Source: Candidatus Paceibacter sp.
GTDB lineage: Bacteria > Patescibacteriota > Minisyncoccia > UBA9983
DNA length: 50,138 bases
Reading direction: 5' to 3'
NCBI GenBank assembly: GCA_013360865.1
Contig: JABWAS010000006.1
Location: 1 to 50,138 of the forward strand
Part shown: in pieces, positions 40,167 to 47,869 of the stretch
Numbering within the stretch: the first letter of the stretch is position 1
How the letters are laid out: the number at the start of each line of letters is the position of its first letter
Program-made: the position numbers and the translations under genes
The notes under the pieces: model-generated
The model's database searches: none
What the model was told of the DNA's origin: nothing
What the model saw: the letters and a program-made list of their open reading frames with translations, nothing else

Positions 40167-41495
40167 TCAATCCGCGACATTAAATTTTGTTTTTATTCTT
40201 GTGTTGAAGTTTCCGCGAAGGCGGAATCTTATCTCCGCGAAACCTTCTTTAAGGCCGGCAACCCTGAAAACGGCTACTCCGTTTTCATCGGTCACTACCT
40301 CGTGCTCGATGATTTTTTCCGTTCTATCATTGAGCGAAACTACTCTGTTGGGTTGGGACTTGCGGATTTTACCGTAGACCTTGATTCCCTCAAGCGGTTC
40401 TCCGGTATCCTTGCATCCCACTATGACCTCAATGGTGATATTTTCCCCGACTGTCAGGTTCATATCCCCGTCTTTAATCCTGACGGAAAATTCCCCAATC
40501 TCACTGCATTCCGGCATTGGCGACGGAGTTGGTTCTTCCGTCGGGCTTGGCTGGGGAGAAGAAATTAGCGTCGGAGATGTTGCTGGTGTAGGCGTAGGTT
40601 CCATAGGTGGTGTCGGAGTTTCAGTCGGCGTTGGGCTTTGCCTTGGCGAAGGACCGGGTGATGGCGTTTCTGAAGGTGTTGGGGTTGGCGGAGGAGCGCC
40701 GTTTCTTAGGTCGCTTTCCCTTATCTCCTCAATCTCTGCCGGAGATAGTTCTCCTGATTCATCTTCCCGCGATCCGTAAACGCCTACATTGTCCATGAAT
40801 CCGTCAAATGGCAGACCGTTGTCATGGGTTTTATTACCCACGCAAAGGCCTTCTGGGTTTTGTAAAGTTATTCCCGCCTTTACGTTACCACTGGAAGTAA
40901 GTTTTGCAGATGCGGTAGGCGAACCGGAATAAAATTTAACATTACCAGTCTTACTGTTGTATGACACAGCGACGAAAACCCAACCCGTTTTATTGACAAT
41001 TGGCAGGGAATCAACGGATTTGCCATTAACCTGGAAGCGCAAGTATTGATTTTCAAGGGAGATGTTGTAACCGAAATCATCTCCATTGTAAATCAAAAAG
41101 CATCCATTGCCATCAAAATTGGCGTACTCAACCATAAGCCACAACGTCATCGTTAAAGAAAACAAGTTTTGGCTTTTTTCAACAACAGTGGCGGTTTCAA
41201 CTCTTCCGCCGAGCCGCCTGTGGCCGGTTGAAGCTGTATTGTCAAAAGCCCTGTCGTCTTCCAGTCCGGACGGTCCGACTTTTGGCAGTGAGTGCAAATC
41301 CGCCAAAAATCCATCCTTGTTTATCATTGGAGCCGAAGGAACTTCGCTTCTGGACGACCCCAGGTTTTCAACGATTGAACCACCGTTTTCGTTAAAATTA
41401 AAAAACAAAATCGGCAGTTTTTCGGCCTGCGTATGACCAACAGGCCACAGCAGTCCTAAAAACAACAAAACAGCAACTAAGACTCCATTCTTCAT
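40167..41495 (-). CDS. Secreted LamG/concanavalin-like protein with Pro/Thr linker and Ig-like domain
   Basis: 442 residues: signal peptide (about 1-24), LamG-like jelly-roll domain (about 27-245, NFNENGGSIVENLG... to FDGFMDNVGVY), an unstructured Pro/Thr/Ser linker (about 270-325), and a C-terminal Ig-like domain (about 330-442; FSVRIKDGDMNLTVGENITIEV..., TDENGVAVFRVAGLKEG). The lectin-like domain may bind glycans. RBS GAAAGGAG is seven bases upstream. It lies on the minus strand opposite to the polysaccharide operon downstream. Confidence 0.85.
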   Translation of the reverse strand: MKNGVLVAVLLFLGLLWPVGHTQAEKLPILFFNFNENGGSIVENLGSSRSEVPSAPMINKDGFLADLHSLPKVGPSGLEDDRAFDNTASTGHRRLGGRVETATVVEKSQNLFSLTMTLWLMVEYANFDGNGCFLIYNGDDFGYNISLENQYLRFQVNGKSVDSLPIVNKTGWVFVAVSYNSKTGNVKFYSGSPTASAKLTSSGNVKAGITLQNPEGLCVGNKTHDNGLPFDGFMDNVGVYGSREDESGELSPAEIEEIRESDLRNGAPPPTPTPSETPSPGPSPRQSPTPTETPTPPMEPTPTPATSPTLISSPQPSPTEEPTPSPMPECSEIGEFSVRIKDGDMNLTVGENITIEVIVGCKDTGEPLEGIKVYGKIRKSQPNRVVSLNDRTEKIIEHEVVTDENGVAVFRVAGLKEGFAEIRFRLRGNFNTRIKTKFNVAD

Positions 41496-41624
41496 TGCTT
41501 TTTCTCCTTTCAGAAAAAGAAAATAAAGTTTAACTTCGCGGACACGCGTCCGTTTTTTCGATCTAAAATTTAACTTGAAATAAAACGCTTTGCTGATTGC
41601 TGTATTGTCTGCGAGAAAGCAACG

Positions 41625-41912
41625 TCAGGCGCAACGGATAATAATCTCGTTTATTTTTCCTGTACTTATTTGCTGGCCATCATTCGTATAGCTTAGCGGC
41701 TCGCCGACATTTATTACAATGTCGTGTTTCTCCATAATTTTGTATATTTTGGAGTTGTTACTTTTAATTGCCGGAACTAACTTGTTTGGCGCCCCCAACT
41801 TAACTATACCAGAGCTGAAAACACCTATTTCATATCGGCTTCCATCTGTTTTCATAATAACTGTTGTTCCTGACTCAATTTCTTTCAAATTAAAACTGGT
41901 TACTTTTTTCAT
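41625..41912 (-). CDS. Hypothetical protein
   Basis: 95 residues, soluble, rich in beta-forming residues (VIMKTDGSRYEIGVFSSGIVKLG). A good Shine-Dalgarno (GAGGAG) is seven bases before the ATG. It lies 36 bases after the next upstream gene on the same strand, suggesting a two-gene unit. No family recognised. Confidence 0.6.
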   Translation of the reverse strand: MKKVTSFNLKEIESGTTVIMKTDGSRYEIGVFSSGIVKLGAPNKLVPAIKSNNSKIYKIMEKHDIVINVGEPLSYTNDGQQISTGKINEIIIRCA

Positions 41913-41948
41913 ACAGCTCCTCTTTCTTAAGAATTATAAAGTTAGAAA

Positions 41949-42386
41949 CTAAACACTTTCTATTTGCTCGGTTTTCCCCATGGCGCTTTGTTTTTCCATT
42001 ACTTCCGATATCTTGCCGATAAGTTTTCTTTCGGCCTCCTGCCTTGATAGTAGTGCAAATGATGAAACGACCTCCGTTTTGCATTCCCCTTTGCCAACCT
42101 TATATTCGAAACATTCACCCACGATTATTTTACTATCATGGGTTAAGATATAATTTCCATAGCATCCACGCTTATTGTTACTCTCAAGATTTATATTAAG
42201 ACTCTTGACAATAAGCCTGGAATCACCTTGGGGGTGGAGAAGTAGAAGAGTATCATTTTCCGTTTCGATATAAAGTCCATCTTTTTGTTTCAACTCCTCA
42301 ATTTTAAAACCCTCCAAACAATTAAACACAAGCCCGCGTTCCGTTGCTTCTACTTCGACCTTCCCTGTCATTACCGCTCCTCTCAT
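41949..42386 (-). CDS. Hypothetical protein
   Basis: 145 residues, no signal peptide; beta-rich (GLYIETENDTLLLLHPQGDSRLIVKS) with three Cys and a charged C-terminus. Two starts are possible: 42386 (GGGAGG eight bases before) or 42371 (GAGGAG before). I keep the longer. It precedes the 41625 gene and is divergent from the polysaccharide operon. No family recognised. Confidence 0.6.
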   Translation of the reverse strand: MRGAVMTGKVEVEATERGLVFNCLEGFKIEELKQKDGLYIETENDTLLLLHPQGDSRLIVKSLNINLESNNKRGCYGNYILTHDSKIIVGECFEYKVGKGECKTEVVSSFALLSRQEAERKLIGKISEVMEKQSAMGKTEQIESV

Positions 42387-42515
42387 AACAATTTCCTCCC
42401 ATAAAAAATTTTTAAGATACTATCAATAACTTGGAAACAATTGTCATTCCTATCACTTATATTTTAATAAGTCAAGAATTCTGAAAGTATCATTATTAAA
42501 ATAAAGTGGCAAGAC

Positions 42516-42543
42516 TTGACAAAAATTTTAATCCGAGTATACT
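42516..42543 (+). promoter_or_regulatory. Promoter of the polysaccharide operon
   Basis: TTGACA (42516-42521), 16-base spacer, TATACT (42538-42543). Transcription should begin near 42550, giving a leader of about 225 nt before the first gene. Confidence 0.8.
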
Positions 42544-42558
42544 TCTAAACATAATCAT

Positions 42559-42607
42559 TCCATAACCAATATTAAAAAATTATTAAAACAAGGTTATGGA
42601 TTTTTTA
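42559..42607 (+). terminator. Leader hairpin with T-run, upstream of the riboswitch
   Basis: TCCATAACC (42559-42567) pairs perfectly with GGTTATGGA (42592-42600) around a 24-base A/T loop, followed by TTTTTTATTT. It could be a weak terminator or pause site before the aptamer. Confidence 0.5.
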
Positions 42608-42634
42608 TTTGGCAAAAACAATTCAATAACATTA

Positions 42635-42712
42635 GATGAAAGCAAGGAAACGCGGCTAAATTTGGGCGCCTGAAGCCGCGCGGAGCAAGTGGCGCAACCG
42701 GTCATCGCTTTA
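42635..42712 (+). promoter_or_regulatory. Class II cyclic-di-GMP riboswitch (GEMM-II) aptamer
   Basis: The leader matches the class II c-di-GMP aptamer of known structure in order: GGAAAC (42646-42651), a stem CGCGGCT/AGCCGCG (42651-42657 with 42674-42680) enclosing TAAATTTGGGCGCCTGA, and GCAAGTGGCGCAACCG (42684-42699). GCGCC (42666-42670) pairs with GGCGC (42691-42695) as the pseudoknot. In the Clostridium class II RNA the equivalent segments are GGAAAC, TAAATTGGGC, CTTGA and GTGCAACCG. P1 closes with GATGA/TCATC or AAAGC/GCTTT. It precedes an exopolysaccharide operon, a natural c-di-GMP target. Recognition is by motif memory, not a model search. Confidence 0.85.
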
Positions 42713-42731
42713 TAAGGTGAGCGGTTTTTTT
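42696..42731 (+). terminator. Riboswitch expression platform: intrinsic terminator
   Basis: AACCG (42696-42700) pairs with CGGTT (42722-42726), with TCA/TGA and CTT/AAG pairs above it, followed by a run of seven T. The left arm uses the conserved AACCG and the 3' strand of P1, so ligand-bound aptamer and terminator are mutually exclusive. Confidence 0.75.
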
Positions 42732-42775
42732 ATTATTAACACATTATTAATAAACTTTAAGTTAATTTAAAAATT

Positions 42776-44113
42776 ATGATAAAAACCATAAAAATTAAGC
42801 CGGAAGTTGCCGCCAGAGCGGAAAGAACCGGCAAAAAATCGGAAACGGTAGCCGTTATAGGACTCGGGTACGTAGGTCTGCCTTTGGCGCTTATCGCGGC
42901 CAAGAAAGGTTACGAAGTTTTCGGCATAGACATAAATAAGGAAAAAGTTGAACTTGTTAACTCCGGCAAAAGCCCGTTTAAAGACGAGTTGGCCGAGCGC
43001 GAACTCAAAGCCGGAACGACGATGAAAGCTTTTGCCGATTTTGCCAAAGTTAAAGAATCCGATATCGTCGTTATCTGCGTGCCGACGCCGGTATATGAAA
43101 ATCATATGCCCGACTTGAGGCCGGTGGAAGGAGCTTGCCGCGGCATCGCGCCGTTTGTAAAAAAAGGCCAACTCATAATTTTGGAATCAACCGTCAATCC
43201 TGGTGTCTGCGACGACATCGTTATCCCCATTCTGGAAAAAGAAACCAATATGAAAGCGGGTGTTGATTTTTACGTCGCCCACTGTCCGGAAAGAATAAAT
43301 CCGGGCGACCCGAAATACAACGTGGAAAATATTAACCGCGTCGTGGGCAGTTTGGAAGAAAAAGGTTTAAAAATGGCTTTGGATTTTTACGGTTCCATTA
43401 TCACCGGCACCATCAAGCCGATGGGTTCGCTCAAAGAAGCGGAATCGGTAAAAGTCGTGGAAAATTCTTTCCGCGACATCAACATCGCTTTCGTCAATGA
43501 ACTGGCAATGTCGTTTGCCAAGCTTGGCATAGATATTGTCAATGTCATCAACGGCTGCGCCACCAAGCCGTTCGCTTTTATGGCGCACTATCCTGGTTGC
43601 GGCGTGGGCGGCCATTGCATTCCGGTAGACCCTTATTACCTTATTGAGTATGCCAAGGAAAAAGGCTTTGAGCACGATTTCTTGCGACAGGCCAGAAGAA
43701 TAAATAACCATATGCCAAAGTTCACGGTGGAGCAAGCCATTGCCGGATTAAATGAGAAAAAGAAAGCTATCAACGGAGCCAAAGTAGCAGTGCTCGGGCT
43801 GGCTTACAAAGCGGGCATAGACGACAGCCGCGAGAGTCCCTCGTTTGAAATAATCAAACATCTTAAAGCTGTTGGGGCAAATGTTGCCTCTTACGACCCG
43901 TTTGTGTTGAAACAGTCAACGACGCAGAGTTTGGACGAAGCATTAGACGGCGCTGTGGCGGTTATCGTGGCCACCAATCACAAGATGTTTAAAGAAATGA
44001 CACCGGATTATCTGAAGAGGAAAGGCGCAGAAGTCGTCGTAGACGGCCGCAACTGCCTTAACAAAGAAGACTTCACCCAAAGCGGAATTGTTTATAAAGG
44101 TATAGGGAGATAA
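42776..44113 (+). CDS. Nucleotide-sugar dehydrogenase (UDP-glucose/UDP-ManNAc dehydrogenase family)
   Basis: 445-residue NAD-dependent enzyme that oxidises a UDP-hexose or UDP-HexNAc to its uronic acid. N-terminal Rossmann motif VIGLGYVGLP (about 27-36); VPTPVYENHMPDL; ESTVNPGVCDD; HCPERINPGDP; KVVENSFRDINIAFVNE; and the catalytic Cys in GCGVGGHCIPVDPYY (about 281). It looks closer to the WecC/WbpA branch (ManNAc/GlcNAc uronate) than to Ugd, but this is not certain. First gene after the riboswitch; the glycosyltransferase follows after two bases. Confidence 0.92.
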   Translation: MIKTIKIKPEVAARAERTGKKSETVAVIGLGYVGLPLALIAAKKGYEVFGIDINKEKVELVNSGKSPFKDELAERELKAGTTMKAFADFAKVKESDIVVICVPTPVYENHMPDLRPVEGACRGIAPFVKKGQLIILESTVNPGVCDDIVIPILEKETNMKAGVDFYVAHCPERINPGDPKYNVENINRVVGSLEEKGLKMALDFYGSIITGTIKPMGSLKEAESVKVVENSFRDINIAFVNELAMSFAKLGIDIVNVINGCATKPFAFMAHYPGCGVGGHCIPVDPYYLIEYAKEKGFEHDFLRQARRINNHMPKFTVEQAIAGLNEKKKAINGAKVAVLGLAYKAGIDDSRESPSFEIIKHLKAVGANVASYDPFVLKQSTTQSLDEALDGAVAVIVATNHKMFKEMTPDYLKRKGAEVVVDGRNCLNKEDFTQSGIVYKGIGR

Positions 44114-44115
44114 AA

Positions 44116-45447
44116 ATGACTACACAAAGCTTAAAATTAAAAAAGAGCGTTGATTTCTGGAGCTTAAATTATTCAAGTATACTATTCCAAGTTTCGTTGT
44201 ATATCTTGATGGGTCTTATTGTGTTTTTAATAACGTTGTTAAAAACACACAGTGCTTCTTATTTCTTTAAAAGCCCTGTTGTTTATATTTACACACTATT
44301 TGTTACTTTATTTAGATTATCGAGACTTGGAGGAACTATTCTTTACCCCTCCGTTGATAAGAAAATTAAAGAAGTAAAGCAATATACAAACTACGAACCG
44401 TCAGTTACTTTTGTGATACCTTGTAAAAATGAAGAAGATGCAATATACAAGACAATATCAAAATGTTTTGAATCTAATTATCCGACAGATAAAGTCGAAG
44501 TGATAGTTGTAAATGATGGAAGTACAGACGGAACGATCAAGGTCTTAAAAAAGGCCCAAAAAGAGTTTGATAATTTAACTGTAGTTGATTGGAAAATAAA
44601 TCAAGGCAAAAGACATGCGATGGCGGAAGGTTTTAAAAGGGCAAAAGGAGAAATTATTATTCAATTAGACAGCGATAGTTATATTGAACCAAGCACCTTG
44701 CCAAAACTTGTTGAATATTTTAACAATCCTGAAATAGGGGCTGTTTGCGCGCATGCTTACATAGAAAATTCAGATCAAAATTTACTTACAAGAATGCAAG
44801 CTGCTCACTATTACATAGCTTTTCGTATATCTAAAGCGGCAGAATCATCTTTTGCTTCTGTTTTTTGCTGCAGCGGGTGTTCATCGGCATACAGAAAAAG
44901 CATTGTTCTTCCTATAATTGACAAGTGGTTAGGAGAAACTTTTTGGGGTTTGCCTATAACATGGGGTGACGACAGAGGCCTTACAAATTGGGTTATAAAA
45001 CAAGGTTATAAAACCGTATATACTGATAAGGCTAAGGCTTATACTATTGCTCCGGCTAAATGGAAACAGTTTATAAAACAACAGATTAGGTGGAAAAAAG
45101 GCTGGCTTGTTAACTCTATAATTGCAGGCAAGTTTATTTGGAAAAAAGAACCATTCGTAGCTTTTAGTTATTTTTTTCCACTTACCCTCACAACATTAGT
45201 ATCGCCGTTTATAGCATTAAAAGTTTTTGTTTGGGATATAGCCATAAATGGCGTTTATCCGTTTTATTTTATAGCTGGGTCATTGTTAATAAATTGCATA
45301 ATTGTTGTATATTACAGAATTTTATCACCTAAAGATAAATATTGGTTTTATACATTCATTTGGACATTTTTAAACATGTTTTTCCTAAGTTATATTCTTT
45401 TTTACGCTCTTGCCACCATACAGAATAGAAAGTGGGGAACAAGATAA
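44116..45447 (+). CDS. Processive family 2 membrane glycosyltransferase
   Basis: 443 residues with two N-terminal helices (about 18-40 and 55-78), a cytoplasmic GT-A domain, and about three C-terminal helices. The motifs of processive synthases are in order: VIPCKNEEDA, VVNDGSTDGT, LDSDSY (DxD), WGDDRGLT and QQIRWKKGW (QxxRW). This is the layout of hyaluronan, cellulose or poly-GlcNAc synthases, which both polymerise and extrude the chain. The neighbouring dehydrogenase would supply a uronic acid donor. It is AT-richer than its neighbours, suggesting separate ancestry. Confidence 0.9.
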   Translation: MTTQSLKLKKSVDFWSLNYSSILFQVSLYILMGLIVFLITLLKTHSASYFFKSPVVYIYTLFVTLFRLSRLGGTILYPSVDKKIKEVKQYTNYEPSVTFVIPCKNEEDAIYKTISKCFESNYPTDKVEVIVVNDGSTDGTIKVLKKAQKEFDNLTVVDWKINQGKRHAMAEGFKRAKGEIIIQLDSDSYIEPSTLPKLVEYFNNPEIGAVCAHAYIENSDQNLLTRMQAAHYYIAFRISKAAESSFASVFCCSGCSSAYRKSIVLPIIDKWLGETFWGLPITWGDDRGLTNWVIKQGYKTVYTDKAKAYTIAPAKWKQFIKQQIRWKKGWLVNSIIAGKFIWKKEPFVAFSYFFPLTLTTLVSPFIALKVFVWDIAINGVYPFYFIAGSLLINCIIVVYYRILSPKDKYWFYTFIWTFLNMFFLSYILFYALATIQNRKWGTR

Positions 45448-45454
45448 AATAAAA

Positions 45455-47869
45455 ATGATATTAAATAAACACATAGTAAAAGTAAAAATATTATTTTTTG
45501 CATTCATAATGATGCTTGGTCTTGCCATGGTGAGCGGTAGTTTCTTGCTTGTAGATTTTCCGCAAAAATATAGTGTCGGCGCAATAAGTTTTGCAAATTT
45601 TTTTAAGTATAAAATCGCTTTTTCCAGAAACAATAATAGCGGTTTGATTGCTAGCGCGGTTTCAGCATTTAAAAAAGAAAATAATGGTGGTCTTGAATCC
45701 AGCAATTCTGCTCATAAGAAAAACGCCAATTCCGTTCCAGTTCTTGTCTACCATGGCATTATTGACGAGAATCCGGACAGGTTCAGCCTGACCAAAGACC
45801 GATTCAGGGAGCATTTGTTCGCGCTTAAAAAGGCCGGGTACGAAACAGTAACGATGGAAGATTTTTACGCTTTTATAAAGGGTGAAAAAGAATTGCCGGA
45901 AAAGTCTTTTGTTCTGACTTTTGACGACGGCAGAAAAGATAGCTATTACCCCGCCGACCCCCTGCTTAAAGCGCTTGATTATAAAGCGGTGATGTTTGCT
46001 GCCACTGGAGCTTCTTTGCCGGAAACGCCATACAACTCAAAATATTACCTTTCTCAAAAAGAGTTGGAGAGAATGGTTAAATCCGGAAGATGGGACGTCC
46101 AATCCCACGCCGTGCAGATAGACGGGGGGTTCATAAAAATAAATTCCGAAGGCGAGAAAGGAAACTTTTTGAGCAATAAAATGTTTTATGAGAGCGATGG
46201 ACGGCTTGAGAATGACGCGGATTATAAAAAGAGAATCAGTGACGAGTTGGCCAATTCCAGAAAAACCATTGAAGAAAAGCTGGGAGGAAAAGTTATAAGT
46301 TTTTCTTATCCGTTCGGCGATTACGGCCAACAGACGGAAAATTATGACGGCGCGACAGGAGTTATTTCAGAGCTTATGAAACAAAATTATGAAATGGCTT
46401 TCCGCCAGATATGGCCGCAGGACAGCGGTTTCAGCTTCAATTATAAATGGGATTATCACTACATGCTCAAAAGAATAGAGCCGTCTCCGGAGTGGTCAGG
46501 AGAATATCTTGTTGAATATTTATCCGGTGGAGAAGGCAAAAAATTGCCTTATGAAGAAAAATTTTCCAACGAAAACCAATGGAAAAGAACATGGGGACAG
46601 GTTGAATTGAATGGGGGCACGATTGAACTCGGTTCAAGAGAAGACACCAGCGGATCTTTCGTCTTTTTGGACGGGTCTTATCCTTGGACCAACTATATTT
46701 TCAATACCGCCATTGACTGGAAAAAAGGGACTCATGTCAGTTTGGCGGCCAGGTTTAAAGACGAAGATAACTACGCTGCCTGCGCTTTCAGCGACGACAA
46801 TCTAAGAATAGAACAAAAAATTGCCGGAAAAACCAGAAATATAGTAGATAAGAAAAACATCTACGATATACCGAAAGAAAATGTTCGGCTTGGTATCTCC
46901 GTTATCGGCGACACGGTGAGATGTTACGTCAATGGCAACGAGGTGGCTTACGCCTACTATTTAAGTCCGCTTTTGGCCAACGGAGGGATCGGATTAAAGA
47001 CCTGGGACAGGGAATTGGGAAACAGTTTAATTTATGTAAAAGATATTAAGGTTGAGGAAGTTAAAACTGGTGAAGATGTTGAGCTTGCTTTGGCGTCGTT
47101 TAAAGAAGATTTGACCGTCAAAGAATCGGTCACGGCGGAACAGAAGAAAAAAGAAGAAGAGGCAAAAAAGAAACAGCAAGCCGCCCTTAATAAGAAAAAA
47201 CAATCTTCAAGTTCATCTGTAAGTTCCTCTGCCGCGCTTTCGTCATCGTCAAAACCGGAATTTTCTTCTTCGAGCTCTTCAATTTCAATTCCGCCTATTT
47301 ATCTTACCGATACTTCTGGCATGTCTACGCCTTACGCCGCGAACAACTTTGACGATATTTCCGGCTGGAAGAATCTGTCCGGAGAAGTTTTCGTTAAAGG
47401 CGGGACATTGCATATCGCGTCTAACGCTTCCACCACTGCCGGCATGACGGTTTTGGCAGGCTCCAAAGACTGGACAGATTATAATTTCAGAACGAAGCTG
47501 GATTGGAACAAGGGCTCCACTTTCACGATTATTGCCAGATACAATGATCCTAAAAATTATATGTCTTGTACTTTCTCTCATTACGGCGAGTACGCGAGAA
47601 TTTACCAGACGGTCAACGGCAAGACGAAAACACTTGGTAAAAGCGGCCGTTTGCCGATACCTTTTATGGAGCCTTGGCTTAACAACGATTACGGAGTCAG
47701 CGTCAACGGCAACAGCATCAGATGCCTTGTTAACAACCAGTGGGTGTTAAAGTATAATACCGATGAAATGCCGAAGTCCGGCGGCATCGGATTAAAAACC
47801 TGGGACGCTAACCCCGCTTACAGCGAAGTGTCGGTCAGGGAATTGCGCGCCGAGACGATTGGCAATTAA
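45455..47869 (+). CDS. Polysaccharide deacetylase with two lectin-like domains
   Basis: 804 residues. Start at the Met of MILNKHIVKVK (45455), directly after the glycosyltransferase stop. A signal-anchor helix (about 9-34) precedes a NodB-type (CE4) deacetylase domain (about 90-360): VPVLVYHGII, TFDDG near 154-158, a SHAVQID motif where the second His of SHxxxH is replaced, and SYPFGDYG. Two tandem jelly-roll domains follow (about 370-550 and 625-800), each with an ANGGIGLKTWD or SGGIGLKTWD end, separated by a Lys/Glu and Ser-rich linker. It probably trims acetyl groups from the exported polymer while bound to it. It overlaps the next gene. Confidence 0.9.
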   Translation: MILNKHIVKVKILFFAFIMMLGLAMVSGSFLLVDFPQKYSVGAISFANFFKYKIAFSRNNNSGLIASAVSAFKKENNGGLESSNSAHKKNANSVPVLVYHGIIDENPDRFSLTKDRFREHLFALKKAGYETVTMEDFYAFIKGEKELPEKSFVLTFDDGRKDSYYPADPLLKALDYKAVMFAATGASLPETPYNSKYYLSQKELERMVKSGRWDVQSHAVQIDGGFIKINSEGEKGNFLSNKMFYESDGRLENDADYKKRISDELANSRKTIEEKLGGKVISFSYPFGDYGQQTENYDGATGVISELMKQNYEMAFRQIWPQDSGFSFNYKWDYHYMLKRIEPSPEWSGEYLVEYLSGGEGKKLPYEEKFSNENQWKRTWGQVELNGGTIELGSREDTSGSFVFLDGSYPWTNYIFNTAIDWKKGTHVSLAARFKDEDNYAACAFSDDNLRIEQKIAGKTRNIVDKKNIYDIPKENVRLGISVIGDTVRCYVNGNEVAYAYYLSPLLANGGIGLKTWDRELGNSLIYVKDIKVEEVKTGEDVELALASFKEDLTVKESVTAEQKKKEEEAKKKQQAALNKKKQSSSSSVSSSAALSSSSKPEFSSSSSSISIPPIYLTDTSGMSTPYAANNFDDISGWKNLSGEVFVKGGTLHIASNASTTAGMTVLAGSKDWTDYNFRTKLDWNKGSTFTIIARYNDPKNYMSCTFSHYGEYARIYQTVNGKTKTLGKSGRLPIPFMEPWLNNDYGVSVNGNSIRCLVNNQWVLKYNTDEMPKSGGIGLKTWDANPAYSEVSVRELRAETIGN

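Noticed and set aside
41545-41562. CGGAC/GTCCG hairpin with TTTTTT as a terminator
   Set aside because: The T-run is on the plus strand where no gene ends; for the minus-strand gene it is upstream.
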